A stretch of 64,000 bases of DNA from an uncultured Phocaeicola sp. (GCA_944320845.1 CALUJA010000005.1:62001-126000); one strand, 5' to 3'. Positions 18,191 to 28,811 are shown, counted from the stretch's first letter. Program-made: numbers and translations. The notes: a model not told the origin generated them from the letters alone.

Positions 18191-18721
18191 ATGAGCATAT
18201 CACTTCAAGAAATCGTGTTTTATATTGTAGGGGCCTGCATTGTCGTCAGTTCGGTGCTTGCAGTGACCACGGGCAAGATTCTGCGCGCCGCGACCTATCT
18301 GCTGTTCGTGCTGTTCGGCACGGGCGCCATTTACGGGGTGTTGGGCTACACGTTCCTGGGGGCGGTGCAGCTGATGGTATATGCGGGAGGCATTGTGGTG
18401 CTTTACGTGTTTTCCATCCTGCTCACGCGTTCGGACAAGGACATGAAGTACCGCCAGAGCCGCGCAAGGCTGGTCGCCGTGTTGTTGACCGTGACGGTCG
18501 GAGCCGCCCTGGTGCTGTTTCTGGTATTCACCAATGGCTTTGCCCTCAATCTGATTCCGCAGGGAGTGGAGCTTCCGGTCGAACGGATTGGACGGGCCCT
18601 CATCGGTACGGGCAAGTATGAGTTCGTGCTGCCTTTCGAGGCTGTGGGCGTGCTGCTGCTGGCTTGTATGGTAGGGGCTATCCTGATAGCCCGGAAGGAA
18701 AGTGGAAAATCTAAGGAATGA
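18191..18721 (+). CDS. nuoJ: NADH-quinone oxidoreductase subunit J
   Basis: A 176-residue membrane subunit with five hydrophobic helices. Conserved stretches are AATYLLFVLFGTGAIYGVLG (20 residues) and QLMVYAGGIVVLYVFSILLT (20). It lies 15 bases after nuoI and ends four bases before the nuoK start. Confidence 0.94.
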   Translation: MSISLQEIVFYIVGACIVVSSVLAVTTGKILRAATYLLFVLFGTGAIYGVLGYTFLGAVQLMVYAGGIVVLYVFSILLTRSDKDMKYRQSRARLVAVLLTVTVGAALVLFLVFTNGFALNLIPQGVELPVERIGRALIGTGKYEFVLPFEAVGVLLLACMVGAILIARKESGKSKE

Positions 18722-18725
18722 TGTT

Positions 18726-19043
18726 ATGGAAATAGAGATTCATGTGATTCATTATCTGGTGATCAGTACGGTGATGATGTTTTGCGGGATATACGGATTC
18801 TTCACCCGCAAGAACCTGCTGGCACTGCTCATATCGGTCGAGCTGATGCTCAACGCGGTGAATGTCAACTTTGCTGTGTTCAATCGGTATCTTTTCCCCG
18901 ACCGTCTGGAGGGGCACTTCTTCAGCCTGTTCGGCATTGCCGTGGCGGCTGCTGAGACAGCCGTGGCCATCGCCATCATCATCAATGTGTACCGCAACGT
19001 GAAGCAGGTGCTTACCGACGACATTACCGACCTGAAGGGATGA
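18726..19043 (+). CDS. nuoK: NADH-quinone oxidoreductase subunit K
   Basis: A 105-residue three-helix membrane subunit with the conserved acidic helices GIYGFFTRKNLLALLISVEL (20) and AVAAAETAVAIAIIINVYRN (20); the Glu residues in SVELMLNAVN and AAAETAVA are proton-pathway residues. The ATG at 18726 is preferred over an in-frame ATG at 18702 inside nuoJ. Confidence 0.95.
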   Translation: MEIEIHVIHYLVISTVMMFCGIYGFFTRKNLLALLISVELMLNAVNVNFAVFNRYLFPDRLEGHFFSLFGIAVAAAETAVAIAIIINVYRNVKQVLTDDITDLKG

Positions 19044-19094
19044 CGGCAGGGAGACGGCTATTTATTACAAACTATTAACTGTTGATTCAAAAAG

Positions 19095-20984
19095 ATGGAC
19101 TATACGATTCTTATACTTGCCCTGCCGGCACTGAGCTTTCTGCTGCTGGCTCTGGCGGGCATGAAAATGTCGCACCGCGTGGCGGGCATTGTCGGAACGC
19201 TGTCGTTGGCCGCCGTGACGGTGCTGAGCTACGCTACGGCCTGCAGCTACTTTACCGCAGGACGCATGGAGGACGGGCTTTATCCCACGCTTGTTCCGTG
19301 GAATTTCGAGTGGCTGCCGTTCACTCCGTCCCTCCACATCGACATGGGTATCCTGCTCGACCCCATATCGGTGCTGATGCTGGTGGTGGTCTCTACGGTG
19401 AGCCTGATGGTGCACATCTATTCTTTCGGCTACATGAAGGGTGAAAAGGGATTCCAGCGCTACTATGCTTTCCTGTCGCTCTTCACGTTTGCGATGCTGG
19501 GACTGGTCGTTGCCACCAACATCTTCCAGATGTATGTGTTCTGGGAACTGGTGGGCGTGTCGTCATACCTGCTCATCGGGTTTTACTATACCAAGCCCGA
19601 GGCCATTGCCGCGAGCAAGAAGGCGTTTATCGTGACGCGCTTCGCCGACTTGGGCTTTCTTATCGGCATTCTGATTTACGGATACTACATGCAGACCTTC
19701 ACCTTCACTCCCTCAGAGGAGCGGCTGATGCAGGCAGGCATGGTGCTTCCCTGGGCTTTGGGACTGATGTTTGTAGGCGGTGCGGGCAAGAGCGCCATGT
19801 TTCCGCTGCACATCTGGCTGCCTGATGCGATGGAAGGCCCTACTCCGGTGTCGGCCCTGATTCATGCGGCCACAATGGTGGTGGCGGGTGTCTATCTGGT
19901 GGCGCGCATGTTCCCGCTGTATGTGGACTTTGCCCCCCATGTGTTGCATGCGGTGGCCTGGGTGGGGGCATTTACCGCCCTCTATGCCGCTTCGGTGGCC
20001 TGCGTGCAGAGTGACATCAAGCGCGTGCTGGCCTTCTCTACCATTTCGCAGATAGGCTTCATGATGGTGGCTCTGGGCGTGTGCACCGATGCCGACCCGC
20101 ACGGGGGCGGACTGGGATACATGGCGGGCATGTTCCATTTGTTCACCCATGCCATGTTCAAGGCGCTGCTCTTCCTCGGGGCGGGCTGTATCATCCATGC
20201 CGTGCACAGCAACGAGATGGAGATGATGGGCGGCCTGCGCAGATACATGCCGGTGACACACATCACCTTCCTGGTGGCCTGTCTGGCCATTGCGGGCATC
20301 CCGCCGTTTTCGGGCTTCTTCTCGAAGGACGAGATTCTGACGGCCTGCTTCGGGTTCAGCCCGGCAATGGGATGGATTATGACGGCCATTGCCGGAATGA
20401 CGGCCTTCTACATGTTCCGTCTCTACTACGGCATCTTCTGGGGGAAGGAGAACAGGGAGCTGCATGCCCGGCACACCCCACACGAGAGCCCGCTTGCGAT
20501 GACCTTCCCGCTCGTGTTTCTGGCCTTGGTTACGGTGGGGGCGGGATTCATCCCCTTCGGGCGTTTCGTGTCGGCCAATGGACATGCGTATGACATCCAT
20601 CTGGACTGGGGCGTGGCGGGGACCAGCATTGTGGTGGCCCTGGCGGCCATTGCGCTCGCTACATGGATGTATGCCCGCGACAGACAGCCCGTGGCCGACA
20701 TGCTTGCCGCGCGCTTCAGCCGCCTGCACCGTGCCGCCTACCGCCGCTTTTATATGGACGAGGCATGGCTGTTTGTGACGAAGCGGGTCATCTTCCGTTG
20801 TGTGTCGGTTCCCGTGGCGTGGTTTGACCGCCATGTGATTGACCAGTTCATGAACTTTCTGGCTTGGGGCACCAATGCTGCCGGCGAGAGCCTGCAGCCC
20901 GTTCAGAACGGACGCATACAGGCCTATACCTGGTGGTTCCTGAGCGGAATCATCGTGCTGACGGCGGTGCTTTTGCTCTTTTAG
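19095..20984 (+). CDS. nuoL: NADH-quinone oxidoreductase subunit L
   Basis: NuoL is the distal antiporter-like proton-pumping subunit. The 629-residue length is normal, with about 16 helices including a C-terminal lateral helix region. Markers are DPISVLMLVVVSTVSLMVHI (20), GKSAMFPLHIWLPDAMEGPT (20), PVSALIHAATMVVAGVYLVA (20) and DIKRVLAFSTISQIGFMMVA (20). It follows nuoK by 51 bases and precedes nuoM. Confidence 0.97.
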   Translation: MDYTILILALPALSFLLLALAGMKMSHRVAGIVGTLSLAAVTVLSYATACSYFTAGRMEDGLYPTLVPWNFEWLPFTPSLHIDMGILLDPISVLMLVVVSTVSLMVHIYSFGYMKGEKGFQRYYAFLSLFTFAMLGLVVATNIFQMYVFWELVGVSSYLLIGFYYTKPEAIAASKKAFIVTRFADLGFLIGILIYGYYMQTFTFTPSEERLMQAGMVLPWALGLMFVGGAGKSAMFPLHIWLPDAMEGPTPVSALIHAATMVVAGVYLVARMFPLYVDFAPHVLHAVAWVGAFTALYAASVACVQSDIKRVLAFSTISQIGFMMVALGVCTDADPHGGGLGYMAGMFHLFTHAMFKALLFLGAGCIIHAVHSNEMEMMGGLRRYMPVTHITFLVACLAIAGIPPFSGFFSKDEILTACFGFSPAMGWIMTAIAGMTAFYMFRLYYGIFWGKENRELHARHTPHESPLAMTFPLVFLALVTVGAGFIPFGRFVSANGHAYDIHLDWGVAGTSIVVALAAIALATWMYARDRQPVADMLAARFSRLHRAAYRRFYMDEAWLFVTKRVIFRCVSVPVAWFDRHVIDQFMNFLAWGTNAAGESLQPVQNGRIQAYTWWFLSGIIVLTAVLLLF

Positions 20985-21068
20985 TGGATAGTTGACAATG
21001 AAAAAATAACAGTGAAAGGCCGGCACGGGCGGAAACGGGCCTCCTGCCGGCTGATAATCGAAGACAAG

Positions 21069-22553
21069 ATGAATATATTGAGCCTTTTTGTATTGATACC
21101 CCTGCTGATGCTTCTGGGACTGTGGATGAGCCGCAGCCTGAACCAGGTGAGGGGAGTGATGGTGGCGGGGTCGGGCCTGCTGCTGGTGTTGGCCGTGTGG
21201 CTTGCGGTGGCCTACTCCGGGCTGCGCAGCGCGGGAGCGGACGAGGAGATGCTTTTTACGGCCAGTGTGACCTGGTTTGCCCCGCTCCATATCTGCTATT
21301 CGGTGGGCGTGGACGGAATTTCGGTGGTGATGCTGCTGCTGAGTGCCGTGATTGTGTTTACCGGCACGTTCGCCTCGTGGAAGCTGAAGCCTCTGACCAA
21401 GGAATATTTCCTCTGGTTCACGCTGCTGAGCACCGGGGTGTTCGGATTCTTCATCTCCACCGACCTGTTTACGATGTTCATGTTCTACGAGGTGGCGCTC
21501 ATCCCGATGTACCTGCTTATCGGCGTGTGGGGGAGCGGCCGCAAGGAATATTCGGCCATGAAGCTTACCCTGATGCTGATGGGCGGCTCGGCGTTCCTGC
21601 TGATAGGCATTCTGGGCATCTACTACGGGGCCGGGGGCGAGACGATGAACATCCTTGAGATTGTGAAGGAGCGGATTCCGACGGAGGTGCAGCGCATCTT
21701 CTTCCCGGCGGTGTTTCTGGGATTCGGCGTGCTGGGCGCGCTCTTCCCGTTCCATACCTGGAGTCCCGACGGCCATGCTTCGGCGCCTACGGCCGTGTCC
21801 ATGCTTCATGCCGGCGTGCTGATGAAGCTGGGCGGCTACGGATGCTTCCGTGTGGCGATGTATCTGATGCCGACCGGAGCCGCCATCTGGGGCGACTTCT
21901 TTCTGGTACTGACCACCGTCTCGGTGGTATACGGGGCGTTCAGTGCCGTGGTGCAGACCGACCTGAAGTACATCAATGCCTATTCGTCGGTGAGCCACTG
22001 CGGACTGGTGCTCTTCGCCCTGCTGATGATGACGCGCGTCAGCGCTACGGGAGCCATCCTGCAGATGCTGAGCCACGGGCTGATGACGGCCCTGTTCTTC
22101 GCGCTCATCGGCATGATTTACGGCCGCACGCACACGCGTGACATCCGCCAGCTTTCGGGGCTGATGAAGATTATGCCCTTCCTGTCGGTGGGTTACGTGA
22201 TAGCCGGTCTGGCCAATCTGGGACTGCCGGGGCTGAGCGGCTTCGTGGCCGAGATGACGGTGTTTGTCGGCTCGTTCGAGCGTGCCGACCTGTTCCACCG
22301 CGCCTGCACGGTCATCGCCACCACAAGCATCGTGATTACGGCGGTCTATATCCTGCGCGTGGTAGGCCGGATTCTTTACGGCACGTGCCGCAATCCGGAG
22401 CATCTGAAGCTGACCGACGCCACGTGGGACGAGCGCTTCGCCGTCATCTGCCTGGTCGTGGCCGTAGCCGGACTGGGCCTTTCGCCGTGGTGGGCGAGCA
22501 GCGTCATCAGCGCGAGTGTGGAACCGATTATCTCACAATTAAGCCAACTGTAA
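21069..22553 (+). CDS. nuoM: NADH-quinone oxidoreductase subunit M
   Basis: An antiporter-like proton-pumping subunit of 494 residues when started at the ATG at 21069 (MNILSLFVLIPLLMLLGLW). A further-upstream in-frame start at 21012 would add 19 basic residues and is rejected. Markers are the conserved Glu in FTMFMFYEVALIPMYLLIG, FPFHTWSPDGHASAPTAVS (19) and LKYINAYSSVSHCGLVLFAL (20). It lies 84 bases after nuoL and four bases before nuoN. Confidence 0.96.
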   Translation: MNILSLFVLIPLLMLLGLWMSRSLNQVRGVMVAGSGLLLVLAVWLAVAYSGLRSAGADEEMLFTASVTWFAPLHICYSVGVDGISVVMLLLSAVIVFTGTFASWKLKPLTKEYFLWFTLLSTGVFGFFISTDLFTMFMFYEVALIPMYLLIGVWGSGRKEYSAMKLTLMLMGGSAFLLIGILGIYYGAGGETMNILEIVKERIPTEVQRIFFPAVFLGFGVLGALFPFHTWSPDGHASAPTAVSMLHAGVLMKLGGYGCFRVAMYLMPTGAAIWGDFFLVLTTVSVVYGAFSAVVQTDLKYINAYSSVSHCGLVLFALLMMTRVSATGAILQMLSHGLMTALFFALIGMIYGRTHTRDIRQLSGLMKIMPFLSVGYVIAGLANLGLPGLSGFVAEMTVFVGSFERADLFHRACTVIATTSIVITAVYILRVVGRILYGTCRNPEHLKLTDATWDERFAVICLVVAVAGLGLSPWWASSVISASVEPIISQLSQL

Positions 22554-22557
22554 CATT

Positions 22558-23979
22558 ATGGACATAACAACATCATTACTTTCCATGCAGGCCGAAGCAA
22601 GTCTGGCCGTCATACTGGTCGTCATGCTTCTGGCCGACCTGATTATAAGGGAGCCGGGGCACAGGAAGCTTCAGATACTGGGCTGTATCCTGATGGCGGT
22701 GCAGCTGGCGCTTAACGTCGTTCCCGCGGAGGGAGAGGCCTTTGGCGGCATGTACCGCAGTACGGAGCTGGCCTCGGTGGTCAAGACCGTGCTTGCGGCG
22801 GGCACGCTGCTTGTGTTCATGCAGGCGGGCGAGTGGCTCGGCCGCGAGGACACGCGCGGCAAGGCGGGCGAATTCTATCTGCTTACGCTGAGCACGCTTC
22901 TGGGCATGTTTCTGATGGTGAGCGCGGGCAGCTTCATGCTGTTCTACATCGGCCTTGAGCTGGCCAGCATTCCGATGGCCTGCCTGGTGGCGTTCGACAA
23001 GTACCGCCACCACAGTGCCGAGGCCGGGGCGAAGTTCATTCTCAGCTCCATGTTCTCGTCGGCTCTGATGCTCTACGGGCTGTCGCTGCTTTACGGCACA
23101 TGCGGCACGATGTATTTCGCCGACATGCCCGCCCTTCTTGCGGGCACCCCGCTGCAGGTCATGGCGATGGTCTTCTTCTTCGCCGGCCTGGGCTTCAAGG
23201 TGAGCCTCGTGCCCTTCCACATGTGGACCCCCGACGTATACCAGGGCGCCCCCACCGCGGTGGCGGGCTACCTGTCGGTCATTTCGAAGGGGGCGGCCGC
23301 CTTTGCCATGGCCGCCGTGCTGCTCAAGGTGTTCGGCGGCATGGTGCACGACTGGAGCCTGCTGCTGAGTGTCGTCACCGTGCTTACCATCACGGTGGGC
23401 AACGTGTTTGCCGTATTGCAGACCGACCTGAAGCGCTTCATGGCCTACAGCAGCATCTCGCAGGCGGGCTACATTGTGCTTGGCGCGCTGGCGGGCAGCG
23501 GCCAGGGCATGGCCTCGCTGGTCTATTACGTGATTATCTACGTAGCGGCCAACCTTGCGGTGTTCGGCATCATCGGCACCGTCGAGCAGCACACGGGCGG
23601 CAAGACCGGCCGCTCCGCCTATGCGGGACTCTACCAGACCAATCCGCGCCTGGCCTTCGGCATGACGCTCGCGCTCTTCTCGCTGGCGGGCATCCCGCCC
23701 TTTGCCGGATTCTTCTCGAAGTTCTTCGTGTTTGCCGCGGCCTTCCATGCCGGACACTGGCTGGTGGTGTTTCTGGCGCTGGTCAACACCATCATCTCGC
23801 TCTACTACTACCTGCTGGTGGTGAAGGCCATGTACATCACCCCGAGCGACAGCCCCGTGCCGCCCTTCCGTGCCGACGGCCTGACGCGTGCGGGCCTGCT
23901 GGTGTGTGTGGCAGGAGTCGTCGTGACCGGCCTGGTGAGCGGCCTCTACGGTCTGCTCAGCGGGGCGGCATTGCATTGA
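22558..23979 (+). CDS. nuoN: NADH-quinone oxidoreductase subunit N
   Basis: The third antiporter-like subunit, 473 residues with about 14 helices. Markers are FYIGLELASIPMACLVAFDK (20), KVSLVPFHMWTPDVYQGAPT (20) and DLKRFMAYSSISQAGYIVLG (20). It starts four bases after nuoM and is the last gene of the operon. The operon is very GC-rich here, with G or C at most third codon positions, unlike the AT-rich region that begins just after it. A strong terminator follows. Confidence 0.96.
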   Translation: MDITTSLLSMQAEASLAVILVVMLLADLIIREPGHRKLQILGCILMAVQLALNVVPAEGEAFGGMYRSTELASVVKTVLAAGTLLVFMQAGEWLGREDTRGKAGEFYLLTLSTLLGMFLMVSAGSFMLFYIGLELASIPMACLVAFDKYRHHSAEAGAKFILSSMFSSALMLYGLSLLYGTCGTMYFADMPALLAGTPLQVMAMVFFFAGLGFKVSLVPFHMWTPDVYQGAPTAVAGYLSVISKGAAAFAMAAVLLKVFGGMVHDWSLLLSVVTVLTITVGNVFAVLQTDLKRFMAYSSISQAGYIVLGALAGSGQGMASLVYYVIIYVAANLAVFGIIGTVEQHTGGKTGRSAYAGLYQTNPRLAFGMTLALFSLAGIPPFAGFFSKFFVFAAAFHAGHWLVVFLALVNTIISLYYYLLVVKAMYITPSDSPVPPFRADGLTRAGLLVCVAGVVVTGLVSGLYGLLSGAALH

Positions 23980-24002
23980 GCCGCAAGAACGCGGACATTT
24001 GT

Positions 24003-24043
24003 GTCCGCCCCCTGCCGCGCCTTAGGGACGGCGGGGGGCGGAC
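24003..24043 (+). terminator. Terminator of the nuo operon
   Basis: GTCCGCCCCCTGCCG (24003-24017) pairs with CGGCGGGGGGCGGAC (24029-24043) with one mismatch. It lies 24 bases after the nuoN stop. The following 200 bases are AT-rich with no gene seen. Confidence 0.75.
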
Positions 24044-24270
24044 GCGTATTTATCGGCCGTTGGCTTATAAGAGTATGAGATAGAGATAATTCTGGATTTC
24101 CTGAAAATATTATTATCTGTTTTTGAATAAAACACAGCCAAATAATATGTGGTGTAGTATGATGAATGTTCTATTCCTGTTTAACGAACAAAAATAGATG
24201 TAAATATCATATTCCTTCTTTTTGAGATTATAATCTTTTGATGAAGATATTGCTGGCAAAAAAAATTATT

Positions 24271-24528
24271 CTATGTATTTCTCGTCCTTGCTGCCGCCGA
24301 CTTGGTGGCGATGTAATACGAGTCGCGCGGATGGCGGCTGAGGATGATGCCTATGGCTTCCTCCGACAATCTCTGGCAATAGGGAGGTGTCGTGTCAAAA
24401 TGGTTCACATCGTGTGCCAAGGCATAGTCCACCAGTTCGTTTACCGCATCTTGGTCTACTATTTGCCCGTTGATTCGACCATCACCCAATCCAGGCGGAT
24501 TGGCGTTGCTCCGGCGGTTCTGCTTCTG
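24271..24528 (-). pseudogene. Aldo/keto reductase fragment
   Basis: In frame with, and directly behind, the flavodoxin stop there is an open stretch that reads NPPGLGDGRINGQIVDQDAV, then NELVDYALAHDVNHFDTTPPY and LSRHPRDSYYIATKS before it runs into RTRNT and a stop. This matches residues ~85-150 of the Fe-S aldo/keto reductase at 32464-33864 (NELVDYAIAHGVNYFDTSPA, LSRHPRDSYFIATKL). Only the first quarter of the barrel remains; the N-terminus with its export signal and everything after the catalytic Lys are missing. It is a decayed or deleted paralogue, and probably marks a past deletion at this edge of the redox cluster. Confidence 0.75.
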
Positions 24529-25212
24529 TCACTCGCCAAATCCCAGCCGTTGCAGCCAGTTCTGTATGGATGTTTCCGACTTGCCCGCGTTGTTGCGTGA
24601 AACAGCAAGTCCCTTCTGCATCTTTGCGCCGGGTTCCAGCGTAGCGATGGTCTTTTCTGCCTGTGAGAAACGGCTGCCTCCGTGCGTGCAGAACGGAATC
24701 AGCGTCTTGCCTGTGAAGTCGTATTCATCGAAAAACGAATAAACCGGCATCGGCATGTCATACCACCAGTTCGGGAATCCGATGAATATCACATCGTAAT
24801 CCTGTAGATTCCGGATGTGAGTCGACAGTCTCGGACGGGCATTCCCGTCTATTTCTTTTTTTGCCGCCTCAATCAGTCCCTTGTGTGTGCCGGGATAGGT
24901 CTGTTCGGTCTTTATCCGGAACAAGTCGCCTCCCGTCTTCTGGCTGATGAGGGTCGCCACATATTCCGTATTGCCGTAGAGCTTACCGTCGGCGATGAGG
25001 CGGCTTGCCCCTGATGAAGCATCTATACCATCCGTTTCGGGCGAAGTGAAGTAGGCCACCAATACTTTCCCTTTCATCGGTACGGCAGCAGAGTTTGTTG
25101 CCTCATTGATTCTTGCAGTTTCTTCCGTGCAGGTGTCTTTGGCATAGGCATAGACGGTGAAAAAGGCTGTAAGTACCACTACGATGGATAAAAATAAACC
25201 TGTCTTGTTCAT
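24529..25212 (-). CDS. Exported flavodoxin
   Basis: A 227-residue protein with an N-terminal signal or anchor (MNKTGLFLSIVVVLTAFFTV, cleavage near AYAK) and a flavodoxin domain from about residue 50. It shows the beta-1 strand KVLVAYFTS, the YDVIFIGFPNWWYDMPMPVY motif (20 residues) typical of long Flavodoxin_4 proteins, and TLIPFCTHGGSRFSQAEKTI (20). FMN flavodoxins carry electrons; here the site of action is outside the cytoplasm, which is unusual. It is the last intact gene of a leftward run with a second exported flavodoxin 30 bases upstream. Confidence 0.85.
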   Translation of the reverse strand: MNKTGLFLSIVVVLTAFFTVYAYAKDTCTEETARINEATNSAAVPMKGKVLVAYFTSPETDGIDASSGASRLIADGKLYGNTEYVATLISQKTGGDLFRIKTEQTYPGTHKGLIEAAKKEIDGNARPRLSTHIRNLQDYDVIFIGFPNWWYDMPMPVYSFFDEYDFTGKTLIPFCTHGGSRFSQAEKTIATLEPGAKMQKGLAVSRNNAGKSETSIQNWLQRLGFGE

Positions 25213-25242
25213 GTGCGTTTAATTTTGAGAGTAAGTTATAGT

Positions 25243-25926
25243 TTATTGCAATATGCCTAATTCGCGCAGCCAATCTTTCACACCGCTGGCATTGCGGGGT
25301 GTCGGGATGTTTGCATCATCGCTCTGCGGCTCGCGGATGTTGTCCGGGTCGAGATCTTCGGGTAGCGTGGCAGGCAGATGTTCCGAGTCGGGGGTGACAC
25401 GGTAAATCTTCTGCATCGACTCGTTCAGGTAAGTGGTCGCGCCATAGGTGAAGAATGGAACGACGACTTTGCCCGACAGGTCATACGATTCAAGGAAGGT
25501 GCAGACTACCATGGCAGGCTGGTGCCACCAACAGGGCGAGCCGACGAACAGCGTGTCGTAGGCGGCAATGGTTTCCGCATCGGGCAGGTTGCCCACTGCA
25601 GGGCGCAGGTCGTTGTATGCTTCGTTCTGGATACGGTCGCTGTCATCGTAGGGATTCTCTGCGTAGGGTTCGGCGGCTTCGATGCGGAAAATGTCCGCAC
25701 CCAGCACATCGGATATGCGTTCGGCTACCGCTTGCGTATGCCCTTGGGCGGAGAAGTAAGCAACAAGCGTTTTCGTTTGAGTCGGTTCATCCGGATTATC
25801 CGGAACATTTGGTTCATTCTTACTTCCTGGTTGTTCCGTCCCTGTATCAGGGGTTCCGTCAGGCGAGCAAGCTGCCATAGCACTTATAGAAAGGAATAAA
25901 AGCGGAATAATAAAAAATTTTTTCAT
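25243..25926 (-). CDS. Lipoprotein flavodoxin
   Basis: A 227-residue protein with a lipoprotein signal (SISAMAAC, lipid Cys at residue 20), a Pro/Asp/Glu-rich linker (about 21-50) and a flavodoxin domain. Markers are TLVAYFSAQGHTQAVAERIS (20) with the FMN phosphate loop, YDTLFVGSPCWWHQPAMVV and KVVVPFFTYGATTYLNE. It is a second extracytoplasmic flavodoxin, related to its downstream neighbour. It starts 19 bases after the stop of the CMD-cupin gene, so the run is an operon. Partner reductases are likely encoded nearby. Confidence 0.87.
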   Translation of the reverse strand: MKKFFIIPLLFLSISAMAACSPDGTPDTGTEQPGSKNEPNVPDNPDEPTQTKTLVAYFSAQGHTQAVAERISDVLGADIFRIEAAEPYAENPYDDSDRIQNEAYNDLRPAVGNLPDAETIAAYDTLFVGSPCWWHQPAMVVCTFLESYDLSGKVVVPFFTYGATTYLNESMQKIYRVTPDSEHLPATLPEDLDPDNIREPQSDDANIPTPRNASGVKDWLRELGILQ

Positions 25927-25945
25927 GGTCCAATCAGTTTAATTG

Positions 25946-27010
25946 TTATTTATCATTGTATTCTTCGTCTGTCACAGGTTTTAACCATACGGCACCACCT
26001 TTTGCCTGTTGTGGCCCGATGGCGATATGCGTAAATTCGCTGTCAGGGGTAGCACCGTGCCAATGCACTACATTCGGAGCAATCTTTACTACATCGCCGG
26101 GATGCAATGCTTGCACAGGTTTCCCTCTCTCCTGATAGCGGCCTTCGCCGGAAGTGCACAGCAGAATCTGTCCGCCCGGATGGGAATGCCAGCTGTTGCG
26201 CACTCCTGCCGCAAAAGTTACATTGCCTGCTGTGCAGTCCATTGAGTCGGCTTTCGTGACAAATGCCTTAAGCCAAGCCTCGCCATTGAAATTGGGACTT
26301 TCGGGTAATTTATCTCCTTTCGGGAATACATCTTTGGCTTGGCAAGCTGCCGCATTGTTTTTTGCCATGAAAAGGACTTGGTCGAGCTGTTCTTTTGTCA
26401 TTCCCAATTTCCGACAGATGCTTATGTGCGAATGCAACATCGGTTCTACACTTTCGCCCAATGCGGCAATGACCGATACAGTAGCCAATTCTCGTTCCGC
26501 ATAGGTCAACACATCGCGTTCAAATAAGTCGGCAAAAAGATGCTCCTTCAAGAATTGTTCGATGACAGGAGCAAACTCGGCGTATGCAGGTTTCGGCGCA
26601 TCAGCCGGAACGCCAGATATTTCAGCCAATATATCGCGACCGCGCTCATAACGGCTGCGGCTGTCGTTTACCGGAGAAGCATCCTTCCCGGTCACATCTT
26701 CTATACCTTGCGCTTTCCTCTTGTCAAGCACGGCAATGAAAGTCTGCAATGCACGAAGGCTTCGGGGAAAACCGCAATAGGCATACGCATGGATGAGCAC
26801 CTCACGTATTTCGTTTACGGCCATCCCGTTGTCCAGTCCGGAGGCAAGAGCAGGCTTCAAATTCTCCAAATCCCCCTTGCCTGTGTAAAAGGCAATTTGG
26901 GCGATGGATTGTTGGCGCAAGGTCAATTTGTTTCCTGATGATACTGCTTGTGCCATCAGGCTTACGGCCATCATCACGCTAAGGAGGATTGTTGCATAGA
27001 TACTTCTCAT
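25946..27010 (-). CDS. Exported carboxymuconolactone decarboxylase-like protein with cupin tail
   Basis: A 354-residue protein with a signal peptide (MRSIYATILLSVMMAVSLMA), two CMD/AhpD-like domains (about 25-110 and 130-230, with LIHAYAYCGFPRSLRAL in the first and HISICRKLGMTKEQLDQ in the second) and a C-terminal cupin (about 250-340). The cupin motif SWHSHPGGQILLCTSGEGRY (20) and VVHWHG supplies His metal ligands. CMD proteins act as lactone decarboxylases or, with a Cys pair, as peroxidase partners; the first domain has only one Cys here. The family recurs beside flavodoxins and aldo/keto reductases in Bacteroides; its reaction is unknown. Confidence 0.82.
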   Translation of the reverse strand: MRSIYATILLSVMMAVSLMAQAVSSGNKLTLRQQSIAQIAFYTGKGDLENLKPALASGLDNGMAVNEIREVLIHAYAYCGFPRSLRALQTFIAVLDKRKAQGIEDVTGKDASPVNDSRSRYERGRDILAEISGVPADAPKPAYAEFAPVIEQFLKEHLFADLFERDVLTYAERELATVSVIAALGESVEPMLHSHISICRKLGMTKEQLDQVLFMAKNNAAACQAKDVFPKGDKLPESPNFNGEAWLKAFVTKADSMDCTAGNVTFAAGVRNSWHSHPGGQILLCTSGEGRYQERGKPVQALHPGDVVKIAPNVVHWHGATPDSEFTHIAIGPQQAKGGAVWLKPVTDEEYNDK

Positions 27011-27022
27011 GGCTGTTCGTGT

Positions 27023-28674
<1,652 letters not shown>

Positions 28675-28694
28675 ATCTTGTTTCTTATACAGCA

Positions 28695-28702
28695 CAAAAT
28701 TA
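28695..28702 (-). promoter_or_regulatory. -7 box of the leftward redox operon
   Basis: On the minus strand it reads TAATTTTG, a full consensus match, 21 bases upstream of the ATG at 28674. It is divergent from the regulator promoter at 28789. Confidence 0.6.
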
Positions 28703-28788
28703 CCGCTTCAATAATGGCAGGAACATATCCAAGTTACAGATTGGCGTATAACATTTACAGATTACGGAGGATTGTTGGGAAAATGTGT

Positions 28789-28796
28789 TATTTTTG
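28789..28796 (+). promoter_or_regulatory. -7 box of the AraC regulator
   Basis: TATTTTTG is a full consensus match, 16 bases before the ATG at 28812. Because it lies inside the longer open frame starting at 28785, it supports 28812 as the true start. The ~90 bp between the two divergent boxes is the likely operator region. Confidence 0.6.
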
Positions 28797-28811
28797 TGCA
28801 AAACGAGAGTT

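Noticed and set aside
19713-22403. Very long open frame (896 codons) on the minus strand across nuoL and nuoM
   Set aside because: It is a shadow of two conserved GC-rich genes on the plus strand; its His/Arg/Gln-rich product is typical of antisense frames in high-GC coding DNA.
24238-24600. Plus-strand open frame of 120 codons over the aldo/keto fragment
   Set aside because: It is antisense to the recognisable reductase fragment and the end of the flavodoxin.
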